Shown one piece after another: positions 1-7,242 of a stretch of DNA of 64,000 bases (positions are counted from its first letter, which is position 1; each line of letters opens with the position of its first letter). The translations under genes were made by a program, and so were the position numbers. The notes beneath the pieces were generated by a model that ran no database searches, was not told where the DNA came from, and was given only the letters and a program-made list of their open reading frames with translations. The stretch comes from Thermus islandicus DSM 21543 (GTDB taxonomy: Bacteria > Deinococcota > Deinococci > Deinococcales > Thermaceae): the NCBI RefSeq assembly GCF_000421625.1, contig NZ_ATXJ01000002.1:206027-270026 (forward strand). Reading direction: 5' to 3'.

Positions 1-1630
1 CCAGGAGGTTGTGCCAGAGGGGGTCCCGCTCCGGGGGGTATTCCAGGTCCATGAAGAGCCAGTTCTTCTTGAACCACTCGTCCAGGAAGGCGAAGACCAA
101 GACCCCGGCCAAACCAGCCGCCTCCACCTCTTGGACGAGCCTTGCGTCCATGAAGGCCTGGGCTTCCTCGGAGTGGCCCCCGTGGTGGAAGCCCTGGGCC
201 TGAAAATGGGCGAGACCTCGGCTGCTTGGGACCCCGGTCTCCCCGATGAGGATGGGTTGATCCCCGTGGTGGCCCTTCAGATCCCGGAGATAGCCGAAGT
301 AGTTGGAGGGGCCGAAGGGCCCCACGGCCTTGCGGTAGGTGGGGTCAAGGTTCATGAAGTCGGGGTAGTAGGGGTAGGCGTGGTAGTTGGCAAAGGTGGT
401 GAAGGGGCTTCCCGGGCGGGGCCGGATCTTAGCCATGTCCAGGCTCACCTGGTCGTTGTTGTACTCCTTGACCGCTTCCTCAGGGACCCGCTCGCCCCTT
501 GCCCTTCTCAGGGCCTTTTCCTCTTCCCGGGTGCTTTCTGTGGGGTGGTGGAGGGGGTCCAGGGTGGGCCAGTTGGACACGGAAAGGGGTCTGGCGGTGC
601 CGTAGGCCTCCCATTCGTACTGGGCCAGGCGGTCCAGGACCTCGGCGAGATAAGCCTCAAAGGGGCTCGCCCCGGGGAGGGCCTCTACAAAGCAGCCCCG
701 GTAGGCCCGCCCCGGGTGGCGCTCGTTGTAGGCGGCCACGGAGTAGGGCTCAAACTCCCGCCCCACCAGGAGGCCCAAAGTCCAAGGGGAGACGTCGGCG
801 GTGTAGTCCCCGTGGGCGTGGCCGGGCTTAGGCGGGCGGCGGAGGTTGCCGTGGAGGGCGTCCAGGACCTCCCGCCCTTCCAGGAGGAACTTTTCCAGGA
901 AGGCGCCCTCCCAGTCCCTGTAGCCCTCCTCCTCGGGGAGTTCCGTCCAGACGCCCTGGAAGAGGTAGAGGGGCCTCTCGGGGTGGGTCAGGTTGTGGAG
1001 GAGGAGGGCCCGGTAGAAGGCGGGAGGCAGGAGGGTGTAGACCCGGACGGCGTTGGCCCCCATGCTTCCTAAAAGCTCCAGCCAGGCCCGGTAAAGCCAT
1101 AGGGCCTCGGGGAACTCCGCGGGGAAGCGCCCTGGGAGGGCCACCCCTAGGTTCACCCCCCGCACCCTTAGGGGCTTTCCCCCCACAAAAAAGGCCCCCT
1201 TTTCCGCCCGGAAGGGGGGCGGGGCCTTGCGGGCCTTGGGGGCGGGTGGGGAAGGGGGAGGGAGGGTGCGGAGGATAGGTTCGGCGTCCCTGTAGCCTTG
1301 CCGGAGCGCCTCCTCCAGGGCGCTTCTTGCCCCCTCGAGGTCCCCTTTAGCCCTGAGCGCGAGGCCAAAGCCAAAGAGGGCCTCCGCCCCGCCCCGAAGC
1401 GTCCCCACCAGGCGGGAGAAGGCGTAGAGGGCCTCCTCTGCCCTTCCCAGGCGCAGGTGGGCGAAGCCCGAAAGGAGGAGAGCCTCTTCCGGGGGGTCGT
1501 AGCCCGAAAGGAGGGGCTTGAGGCGGGCCAGGGCCCCTTCCATCTCCCCCCGGGCGTAAAGGGCGCGGGCCTCCTCCAGGGGGGAGGCCAGGGCGAGGCT
1601 CCCCAAGAGGAGGAGAGCCAGGACCCTCAC
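1..1630 (-). CDS. Secreted TPR plus TIM-barrel glycoside-hydrolase-like protein (3' end outside window)
   Basis: The frame is open from a GTG at 1630 to the window edge, giving at least 543 residues. The start begins a signal peptide (MRVLALLLLGSLALA). Residues about 20-115 are alanine/leucine-rich helical pairs of TPR type, followed by a proline-rich linker. From about residue 145 a glycosidase-like TIM barrel begins (VRGVNLGVALPG, then GANAVRVYTLLPP). The motif ILIGETGVPSS carries Glu464, the expected nucleophile at the end of strand 7, and a FANYHAYPYYPDF segment precedes it. The start overlaps the acyl-CoA synthetase stop (GTGA), so the two are translationally coupled. The substrate is not evident. 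The fold and exported location are good inferences; enzyme activity is not shown. Confidence 0.75.
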   Translation of the reverse strand, partial: MRVLALLLLGSLALASPLEEARALYARGEMEGALARLKPLLSGYDPPEEALLLSGFAHLRLGRAEEALYAFSRLVGTLRGGAEALFGFGLALRAKGDLEGARSALEEALRQGYRDAEPILRTLPPPSPPAPKARKAPPPFRAEKGAFFVGGKPLRVRGVNLGVALPGRFPAEFPEALWLYRAWLELLGSMGANAVRVYTLLPPAFYRALLLHNLTHPERPLYLFQGVWTELPEEEGYRDWEGAFLEKFLLEGREVLDALHGNLRRPPKPGHAHGDYTADVSPWTLGLLVGREFEPYSVAAYNERHPGRAYRGCFVEALPGASPFEAYLAEVLDRLAQYEWEAYGTARPLSVSNWPTLDPLHHPTESTREEEKALRRARGERVPEEAVKEYNNDQVSLDMAKIRPRPGSPFTTFANYHAYPYYPDFMNLDPTYRKAVGPFGPSNYFGYLRDLKGHHGDQPILIGETGVPSSRGLAHFQAQGFHHGGHSEEAQAFMDARLVQEVEAAGLAGVLVFAFLDEWFKKNWLFMDLEYPPERDPLWHNLL

Positions 1631-3522
1631 CCTTGGGCGGCCTCCTGGATGGCCCGGACGGCCTCGGGGTTCTCCAGGGCGGAGAGGTCCCCGGGGTCCT
1701 GGCCCAGGAAGGCGGCCCGGATCACCCGGCGCATCACCTTGGCGTTCCGGGTCTTGGGCAGGTCGGGGACGAAGAGCACCCGCTCGGGGCGGAGGGGCCT
1801 TCCCAGGGCCTCCGCCACCTTCTCTGCCACCTCCTCGGCGAGGGCTGGGGAAGGGGTGTGGCCCGGCTGGAGCACGGCGAAGAGGACGATGGCCTCCCCC
1901 TTCACCGGGTGGGGCACCCCGATGGCTGCGCACTCCCTTAAGGCGGGGTGGCGGGTGGCGGCGGTCTCCACCTCGGCGGGACCCACCCTTTTCCCCGCCA
2001 CCTTCAAGGTGTCGTCGGAGCGCCCCAGGATGAAGAAGTGACCCTCCTCGTCCAGGAGGGCCAGGTCCCCGTGGACCCAAACCCCGGGCACCTTATGGAA
2101 GTAGGTTTCCAGGTAGCGGGCTTCGTCCTGCCAGAAGCCCCGGGTCATCCCGGGCCAGGGGGCGAGGACGGCGAGCTCCCCCACCCGCCCCACCACGGGC
2201 CTTCCCTCCTCGTCCAAGACGGCGGCCTTCATGCCGGGAACGGCGGTGTTAAAGCCCATGGGCTTGATGGGTTTGAGCAGGACGTTTCCCAGAATCCCTC
2301 CGGCCACCTCGGTACCGCCGGAGTAGTTGACGATGGGAAGGCGCTCCTTCCCCACGGTGCGGAAGAACCAGAGGTAGGCCTCGAGGTTCCAGGGCTCCCC
2401 CGTGGAGCCGAGGACCCTTAAGGAGGAAAGGTCGTGGGCCCCTACGGGTGCCTCGCCATGGGGGATGAGGGCCCGCACCAGGGTGGGGGAGAGGCCCAGG
2501 TGGGTGATCCGGTGGGCCGAGGCCATTCGCCAAAGGCGGTCTGGGCCCGGGTAGTCGGGCGCCCCGTCGTAGAGGAAGACGGTGCCTCCCAGGAGGAGCC
2601 CCCCCAGGATGGCCCAGGGCCCCATCATCCAGCCCAGGTCAGTGAACCAGAAGAGGCGCTCCCCCTCCCTAAGGTCAAAGAGGAGGGCCATGTCCAAGGC
2701 GGCCTTCAGGGGGAAGCCCGCATGGTAGTGCACCGTCCCCTTGGGGCGTCCCGTGGTGCCGGAGGTGTAGATGAGCATGAAGGGGTCCATGCTCTCCATC
2801 TCCTCCGGGGAGGAGGCCTCGCCCGAAAGGTCCTGGTAGTCCGCCTCCCCCGCCTCGAGGGGAAGCCCCAGGCGGCGTACCACCAGGAGGCGTTCCGTGC
2901 CCGAAAGCCCCAGGGCCTTCCGGGCCTCAAAGAGGAGGGCTACGGGCCTCCCCCGCCTCAGGAAGCCGTCCTGGACGATGAGGAGCCTGGCCTTGGCGTC
3001 CTTTAGCCGGACGCTCGCCGCTTCGGCGGCGTAGCCGGAGAAGATGGGGATGGCGATGCCCCCCACCCAGGCGGTGGCCAGGAGGAGAACGGCGGCCTCG
3101 AGGCCCATGGGTAGCCAAAGCCCCACCCGGTCCCCCCGTCCCACCCCCATGGCCTTGAGCCCCGCCGCCACCCGGGCCACCTCCCGGTAGAGCTCCCCGT
3201 AGCTGAGGCTTCGCGTCTGGCCGTCCTCGGTTTCGTGGATGAGGGCGGGCCGGTCGGGGTCGTGGCGCAGGCAGGCCTCCACCAGGTTGAGCCTCCCCTC
3301 CGGGAAGAACCGCGGGAAGGGAAAGTCCCCCTCCACCACCCGGGCGTAGGGTTTACGCCAGGGCAGGCCCAGATGGGTGAAGAACTGGTGGTAGAAGTCC
3401 TCGGCCTCCTCTACGCTGTAGCGGTAGAAGGCCTCGTAGTCCTCAAAGCCCAGGGCCTCCATGAAGCGGAAAAGCCGGCCCGTTTGGGCCTCCTCGGGGG
3501 AAGGGTACCAGATGGGTTCCAT
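1627..3522 (-). CDS. AMP-forming acyl-CoA synthetase (acetyl-CoA-synthetase-like)
   Basis: 631 residues, typical of the acetyl/acetoacetyl-CoA synthetase branch of the ANL superfamily. It would activate a short carboxylic acid with ATP to an acyl-adenylate and then to acyl-CoA in the cytoplasm. Visible motifs are the phosphate loop YTSGTTGRPKG, a NYSGGTE motif, the hinge-side GRSDDTLKVAGKRVGP, and the C-terminal catalytic lysine region KTRNAKVMRR. The N-terminal ~100 residues match the ACS N-domain. It lies 12 bases after the kinase gene and overlaps the next gene by 4 bases. The acyl substrate cannot be read from the sequence; acetate, propionate or acetoacetate are possible. Confidence 0.9.
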   Translation of the reverse strand: MEPIWYPSPEEAQTGRLFRFMEALGFEDYEAFYRYSVEEAEDFYHQFFTHLGLPWRKPYARVVEGDFPFPRFFPEGRLNLVEACLRHDPDRPALIHETEDGQTRSLSYGELYREVARVAAGLKAMGVGRGDRVGLWLPMGLEAAVLLLATAWVGGIAIPIFSGYAAEAASVRLKDAKARLLIVQDGFLRRGRPVALLFEARKALGLSGTERLLVVRRLGLPLEAGEADYQDLSGEASSPEEMESMDPFMLIYTSGTTGRPKGTVHYHAGFPLKAALDMALLFDLREGERLFWFTDLGWMMGPWAILGGLLLGGTVFLYDGAPDYPGPDRLWRMASAHRITHLGLSPTLVRALIPHGEAPVGAHDLSSLRVLGSTGEPWNLEAYLWFFRTVGKERLPIVNYSGGTEVAGGILGNVLLKPIKPMGFNTAVPGMKAAVLDEEGRPVVGRVGELAVLAPWPGMTRGFWQDEARYLETYFHKVPGVWVHGDLALLDEEGHFFILGRSDDTLKVAGKRVGPAEVETAATRHPALRECAAIGVPHPVKGEAIVLFAVLQPGHTPSPALAEEVAEKVAEALGRPLRPERVLFVPDLPKTRNAKVMRRVIRAAFLGQDPGDLSALENPEAVRAIQEAAQG

Positions 3523-3534
3523 AGGGCTTCCTCC

Positions 3535-4356
3535 CTACCTCCACAAGCGGAAGCGCCTCTTGGGCTGGGGCCTCTCCGGGGTGGCCTCCGGGGCCTGGCG
3601 CAACCCCTCCAAAAAGGCCTTCACCCCCAGGCGCTCCTCGGGGTTCTTGGCCAGAAGCCGCCTCAGGGCCTTGTCCAGGCTTAGAGGCAGGCCCGTGGGG
3701 GGCGGGGGCAGGAAGAGGTGGGCGTTTCGGATCTCCTCCAGGGTTTCGCCCCGGAAGGGACGCCTCCCCGTGAGGAGCTCGTAGGCCATTACCCCAAAGG
3801 CGTAGGCCTCGCTCTTTTCACTGGGCAGGCCTCCTAGGAAGAGCTCAGGGGCCAGGTAGTGGGGGCTTCCCGCATACTCGGGGGTGCGGTCTAAAAGGGG
3901 TCTCAGGGTGCCCAGGTCCCCTAGTTTATAGACCCCGTCCTCCACGAACACGTTAGAGGGCTTGATGTCTTGGTGGAGAAACCCCTTCTCGTGGAGGTAG
4001 AGCAGGGCTTCGCCTACGTGCAGGAGGGCTTTCACCGCCTCCTCCCGGGGCAGGGGGCGCTGCAGGAGGTGGGCCTCGAGGGTCCCCTGGGGGAAGTACT
4101 CCAGGGCGAGAAAGGCTTCCTCCCCAAAGGGCACGCCGGCCAGGCCCCGCACTAGGTAGGGGTGCCTGAGGGAGAGGGCAAGGGAGACCTCGCGGGCGAA
4201 GCGCTCCTGCCGTTTCGGGTCCTGGCGCACCTCCTTGCGCGGGAGCTTGAGGGCCACCTTTTCCCCCGTGGGGGCCTCGGCCAGGTACACCTGGGCGGAC
4301 TGCCCCAGGCCGAGGAGCATCAAGAGCCGGAAGTCCTTGCGCCTCAGGCTAGTCAA
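3535..4356 (-). CDS. Serine/threonine protein kinase, soluble, catalytic domain only
   Basis: 273 residues of a Hanks-type kinase domain with no transmembrane or sensor domain. A glycine-rich loop (LGLGQSAQVYLAE), Lys37 in VALKL, Glu56, the catalytic loop HQDIKPSN (128-135), DLG at 147-149 and an APE-like APELF are present. The usual HRD arginine is Gln and DFG is DLG, so activation-loop control may differ from RD kinases. The catalytic Asp130 and metal-binding Asp147 are kept, so it is probably active. The start is TTG, overlapping the end of the metallo-hydrolase gene by 8 bases. Its position just before an acyl-CoA synthetase hints at metabolic regulation, but the target is unknown. Confidence 0.88.
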   Translation of the reverse strand: MTSLRRKDFRLLMLLGLGQSAQVYLAEAPTGEKVALKLPRKEVRQDPKRQERFAREVSLALSLRHPYLVRGLAGVPFGEEAFLALEYFPQGTLEAHLLQRPLPREEAVKALLHVGEALLYLHEKGFLHQDIKPSNVFVEDGVYKLGDLGTLRPLLDRTPEYAGSPHYLAPELFLGGLPSEKSEAYAFGVMAYELLTGRRPFRGETLEEIRNAHLFLPPPPTGLPLSLDKALRRLLAKNPEERLGVKAFLEGLRQAPEATPERPQPKRRFRLWR

Positions 4357-5023
4357 GGACCAGCACCCCTCCTGGCTTCAGGGCGTGCCCCTCCACGCCC
4401 CGCTCCTTGGCCCTCCGGGCGAAGGCCTCCCCGTCTTGCTGAATGGGGGGGAAGGTGTTGTAGTGGATGGGCACCACCCTTTTGGGCCTCAGGAGGTCCA
4501 GGGCCTTCAGGGCATCCTCGGGGCCCATGGTGAAGTGGTCGCCGATGGGGAGGAGGGCCAGGTCTAGCTGGAGCTCGCCGATAAGGCGCATGTCGGAGAA
4601 GAGGGCGGTGTCCCCCGCGTGGTAGATGCGCTTGCCCCCAAGTTCCACCACCACCCCCATGGGCATCCCCCCGTAAGTGCCGTCGGGGAAGCTAGAGGAG
4701 TGCCAGGCAGGCACCCACTTGAGCCAGCCCCCCGCAAAGCGGTAGGTGCCGCCCAGGTTCATGGGGAGGCTCTTCGCCCCGTGCTTCTCCGCGTAGGTGG
4801 CGATCTCAAAGGTGGAGACCACCGTCCCGCCCTTCTTGGAGAGGGCCACGCTGTCGCCAAAGTGGTCCCCGTGGGCGTGGGTGACCAGGATGAGGTCGGC
4901 CTGCACCTCGGCCAAAGAGGCCGCCGCCATAGGGTTCCCCGTGAGGAAAGGGTCTATGACGATACGGGTCTTCCCGTCCGTGAGGAGGACCGCCGAGTGG
5001 CCCAGATACCGCACCTCCACCAT
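4349..5023 (-). CDS. Metal-dependent hydrolase, metallo-beta-lactamase fold, UPF0173 type
   Basis: 224 residues, the usual UPF0173 length. The metal motif HAHGDHFGD lies near residue 50, followed by a second conserved histidine in the AGDTALFSD segment and a C-terminal VPIHYNTFP. The start is supported by AGGAGGTGG eight bases upstream and by a TATAGT -10 box at 5044-5049 on the minus strand. It is the first gene of the operon with the kinase and acyl-CoA synthetase. The fold and two-metal centre are clear; the natural substrate of this family is not established. Confidence 0.88.
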   Translation of the reverse strand: MVEVRYLGHSAVLLTDGKTRIVIDPFLTGNPMAAASLAEVQADLILVTHAHGDHFGDSVALSKKGGTVVSTFEIATYAEKHGAKSLPMNLGGTYRFAGGWLKWVPAWHSSSFPDGTYGGMPMGVVVELGGKRIYHAGDTALFSDMRLIGELQLDLALLPIGDHFTMGPEDALKALDLLRPKRVVPIHYNTFPPIQQDGEAFARRAKERGVEGHALKPGGVLVLD

Positions 5024-5043
5024 ACGCCACCTCCTTTGCCGCC

Positions 5044-5049
5044 ACTATA
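5044..5049 (-). promoter_or_regulatory. -10 box of the hydrolase-kinase-synthetase operon
   Basis: TATAGT on the minus strand at 5049-5044, placed just before the SD of the 5023 start. A weak TTCCCA lies 17 bases further upstream as a possible -35. The predicted transcript start is near 5037. The box touches the 3' end of the upstream 125-residue gene (stop at 5045-5047). Confidence 0.5.
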
Positions 5050-5422
5050 CCCCGACGCCCCTTTGTTGGGAAAGGGTCTTTTCCAGGGCGTGGAAGAAGA
5101 CGGCCTGGAGTAGGCGGAAAAAGGCCCTTTCTCCCCAGCTCTTCCCTTCGGGGAGGGCCAGGGCCACCTCCAGCTTGAGGAGAAGCCCCTCCCTTTGGGG
5201 CTGGACCTCTCCTCCCACCTCCAGGCAGGGAGGGGGAAGGGGGAGGGGGCGTAGCCTGAGCCCCTCGAGGCGGCTTTGGAAGGCGAGGCGGATCTCCCCT
5301 AAGACGGGGTTTTCCTGCCGCAGGACACCCTTGAGCACCCCCCCGTCCCAGGAGAGCTCCAGCGGGAGCCCCTCCGGGCCTGCCCCACCCGGGCCGAGGA
5401 GGAGCTGGAACCCGGCGCTCAT
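5045..5422 (-). CDS. Hypothetical protein, 125 aa
   Basis: The start is taken at ATG 5422, which overlaps the stop of the 69-residue gene as ATGA; a longer version from 5434 is possible. The protein alternates hydrophobic and charged residues, suggesting a small beta-rich fold (SWDGGVLKGVLRQ, LEVGGEVQPQREGLLLKLEVALAL), and ends in a helical segment (FFRLLQAVFFHALEKTL). There is no signal peptide or clear transmembrane segment. I do not recognise a family. The overlap with its small upstream partner suggests they work together. Confidence 0.6.
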   Translation of the reverse strand: MSAGFQLLLGPGGAGPEGLPLELSWDGGVLKGVLRQENPVLGEIRLAFQSRLEGLRLRPLPLPPPCLEVGGEVQPQREGLLLKLEVALALPEGKSWGERAFFRLLQAVFFHALEKTLSQQRGVGV

Positions 5423-5628
5423 CCTTCCACCCACTCCACCCGCACCTTTCCCTCCCGGGCGAGTCGGGCCGCCTCCTGGTCGGGAAGGTTCAGGAGGCGG
5501 GGGAGCTCCCGAAAGCGGGGCGTGGCCGAGGCCAGGCCCACCCGCACCACCAGGACCTCCTCTTCCTCCGCCCGGCCCATGCGCCAGACCAGGTGCTGGC
5601 CTAGGGCTTCCAAAAGGTCCTTCTCCAC
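5419..5628 (-). CDS. Small hypothetical protein, 69 aa
   Basis: The frame starts at GTG 5628 and ends overlapping the next gene (ATGA). A TACACT at 5641-5636 on the minus strand would make the mRNA leaderless. The sequence is charged and helical (MEKDLLEALGQHLVWRMGRAEEEEVLVVRV, then LPDQEAARLAREGKVRV). No known motif is seen. It is supported mainly by operon packing with the 125-residue gene. Confidence 0.5.
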   Translation of the reverse strand: MEKDLLEALGQHLVWRMGRAEEEEVLVVRVGLASATPRFRELPRLLNLPDQEAARLAREGKVRVEWVEG

Positions 5629-5674
5629 ATCCCTCAGTGTACCCGGACCAGGGGAGGCGAAGGGGGCCTGGCCC

Positions 5675-6826
5675 TCAGAGGACCTCCAGCAGGGCGAACT
5701 TGAGGTAGTGCGTCTCGGGGTGGTTGAGCAGGACCGGGTGGTCCGGGGGCTGGCCCCGCTTCTCCAGAACCCTGAGCACCCGGTGGGCGTCCATGGCCGC
5801 CTCCTTGAGCATCTCGTAGAAGAGGGGCTCGGTCAGGTGGTGGCTGCAGCTCGCCGTGGCCAGGGTCCCTCCCTCCTTCAGGAGCTTGATGGCCCGCAGG
5901 TTGATCTCCTTGTAGGCCCGGTAGGCCCTTTCCAGGTCCTTCTTGCCCTTGGCGAAGGCCGGGGGGTCCAGGACCACGAGGTCAAAGCGCTCCCCCGCCT
6001 TTTCTAGGTCCCGCAGGAGGTCAAAGGCGTTGGCCTCGAGGGTCCTTAAGCGGAGGCCGTTCAGCCTGGCGTTTTCCTCCGCCCGGGCCAGGGCCTCTTG
6101 GGAGCTATCCACGGCCAGCACCTCCTGGAACCCAAGGGCCAGGTGCAGGGCGAAGCCCCCTGCGTAGCTGAAGACGTCCAGGGCCCGCTCGCCCCGGAAC
6201 CGCTCCATCAGGATGCGGTTCTCCCGCTGGTCCAAAAACGCCCCCGTCTTCTGCCCCCCCCTCAGGTCCACCAGGTAGCGCACCTGGCCCTCCCGCACCG
6301 TCACCCGTTCGGGGACCTCGCCCCGCAACGGGCGCACGTAGAGGGGGAGGCCCTCCAGGGTGCGGGCCTTGGCGTCGTTTTTGGCCAGGACGCTTTGGAC
6401 GTAGGGCCCAAGGAGCTCCGCCACCCGCGGGAGCAGGGGTTCCCAGGCGTAGGCGGTGGCCTGGACCACGGCGTGGCCCGCATAGTAGTCCACCACCAGG
6501 CCGGGGAGGAGGTCCCCCTCGGCGTGGGCGAGGCGCCAACCCCCCTCGGGCTCCTTGGCCAGGGCCTCCTCCCGCCGCGCCAGGGCCTGCCTCAGGTTGG
6601 CGAGGAGGGCCTCTTCCGGGTCCTCCCTCCAGGCCTTGCCAAAGCGAAAGGCCCGTACCGCGAGGTCCGTATGGGGGTTGTAAAGGGCCAGGGCCAGGAA
6701 GCGCTTCCCCCAGTAGACGGGAAAGAGCCCGGGCGCCTCCGGACCGGAGACCACGTCCCTTCGGAAGACCCAAAGATGGCGGGCTAAGAGCCTCTCGGCG
6801 CCGCGCTCGTTGACGAGAATCCGCAC
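5675..6826 (-). CDS. rlmO: 23S rRNA (cytosine-5) methyltransferase RlmO / RlmI-like
   Basis: 383 residues: an N-terminal PUA-like domain ([20 protein letters not shown]), a central domain, and a C-terminal SAM-binding Rossmann fold ([18 protein letters not shown], then AVDSSQEAL). The m5C catalytic region [25 protein letters not shown] and a late ATASCSHHL cysteine motif are visible. It resembles the T. thermophilus enzyme that, as I recall, methylates C1942 of 23S rRNA and sits beside the V-ATPase operon. The start is GTG 6826, which falls inside the 22-bp palindrome; a TATACT at 6838-6833 would give a leaderless mRNA. Confidence 0.88.
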   Translation of the reverse strand: MRILVNERGAERLLARHLWVFRRDVVSGPEAPGLFPVYWGKRFLALALYNPHTDLAVRAFRFGKAWREDPEEALLANLRQALARREEALAKEPEGGWRLAHAEGDLLPGLVVDYYAGHAVVQATAYAWEPLLPRVAELLGPYVQSVLAKNDAKARTLEGLPLYVRPLRGEVPERVTVREGQVRYLVDLRGGQKTGAFLDQRENRILMERFRGERALDVFSYAGGFALHLALGFQEVLAVDSSQEALARAEENARLNGLRLRTLEANAFDLLRDLEKAGERFDLVVLDPPAFAKGKKDLERAYRAYKEINLRAIKLLKEGGTLATASCSHHLTEPLFYEMLKEAAMDAHRVLRVLEKRGQPPDHPVLLNHPETHYLKFALLEVL

Positions 6827-6847
6827 CGCCTAAGTATACTTAGGCGG
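6826..6847. promoter_or_regulatory. 22-bp perfect palindrome between rlmO and atpG
   Basis: The half-site CCGCCTAAGTA is followed directly by its exact reverse complement TACTTAGGCGG. It contains the TATACT -10 box of rlmO (minus, 6838-6833) and includes the first base of the rlmO start codon. It ends six bases before the -35 box of the atp operon. A regulator bound here could block rlmO and touch atp transcription. No regulator gene is adjacent. Confidence 0.6.
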
Positions 6848-6853
6848 GGTTGG

Positions 6854-6882
6854 TTGACGCTTGCCCCCATGGCCGGTATCAT
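6854..6882 (+). promoter_or_regulatory. Promoter of the V/A-type ATPase operon
   Basis: TTGACG (6854-6859), a 17-base spacer and TATCAT (6877-6882), a near-consensus housekeeping promoter. The predicted transcript start near 6889 leaves a leader of about 40 bases with AGGGAGGGG just before atpG. Confidence 0.7.
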
Positions 6883-6927
6883 GGCCGGCGGGCGCGATTT
6901 GCGCATCTTTTCACATAGGGAGGGGCG

Positions 6928-7242
6928 ATGGGAGGCCTGGGACTCATACGGACCCTAGCGGAGAAGGAGAGGGAGCTCCTTGCCCGCCTCGAGGCCGCCA
7001 AAAAGGAGGCCGAGGAGCTGGTGAAGCGGGCGGAGGCCGAGGCCAGGGCCCTTTTGGAGGAGGCGGAGGCCAAGGCCAGGGCCCTGGAGGCCGAGTACCG
7101 GGAGAGGGAGCAGAAGGAGACGGAGGCCCTCCTGGCCCGCTACCGGGCCCGGGCGGAGGCCGAGGCCGAGGCGGTGAGGGAAAGGGCCCGGGCTCGGCTG
7201 GAGGAGGCGGCGGCTTTGGTCTTGAAGGAGGTCCTCCCGTGA
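6928..7242 (+). CDS. atpG: V/A-type ATPase subunit G (peripheral stalk)
   Basis: 104 residues, almost wholly charged alanine/glutamate heptads (EKERELLARLEAAKKEAEEL), as expected for the long coiled coil that pairs with subunit E in the peripheral stalk. The start at ATG 6928 is fixed by an in-frame TAG at 6916-6918 and a strong SD (AGGGAGGGG). It is shorter at the N terminus than the ~120-residue T. thermophilus protein I remember. The stop overlaps the GTG start of atpI. It is the first gene of the operon. Confidence 0.93.
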   Translation: MGGLGLIRTLAEKERELLARLEAAKKEAEELVKRAEAEARALLEEAEAKARALEAEYREREQKETEALLARYRARAEAEAEAVRERARARLEEAAALVLKEVLP

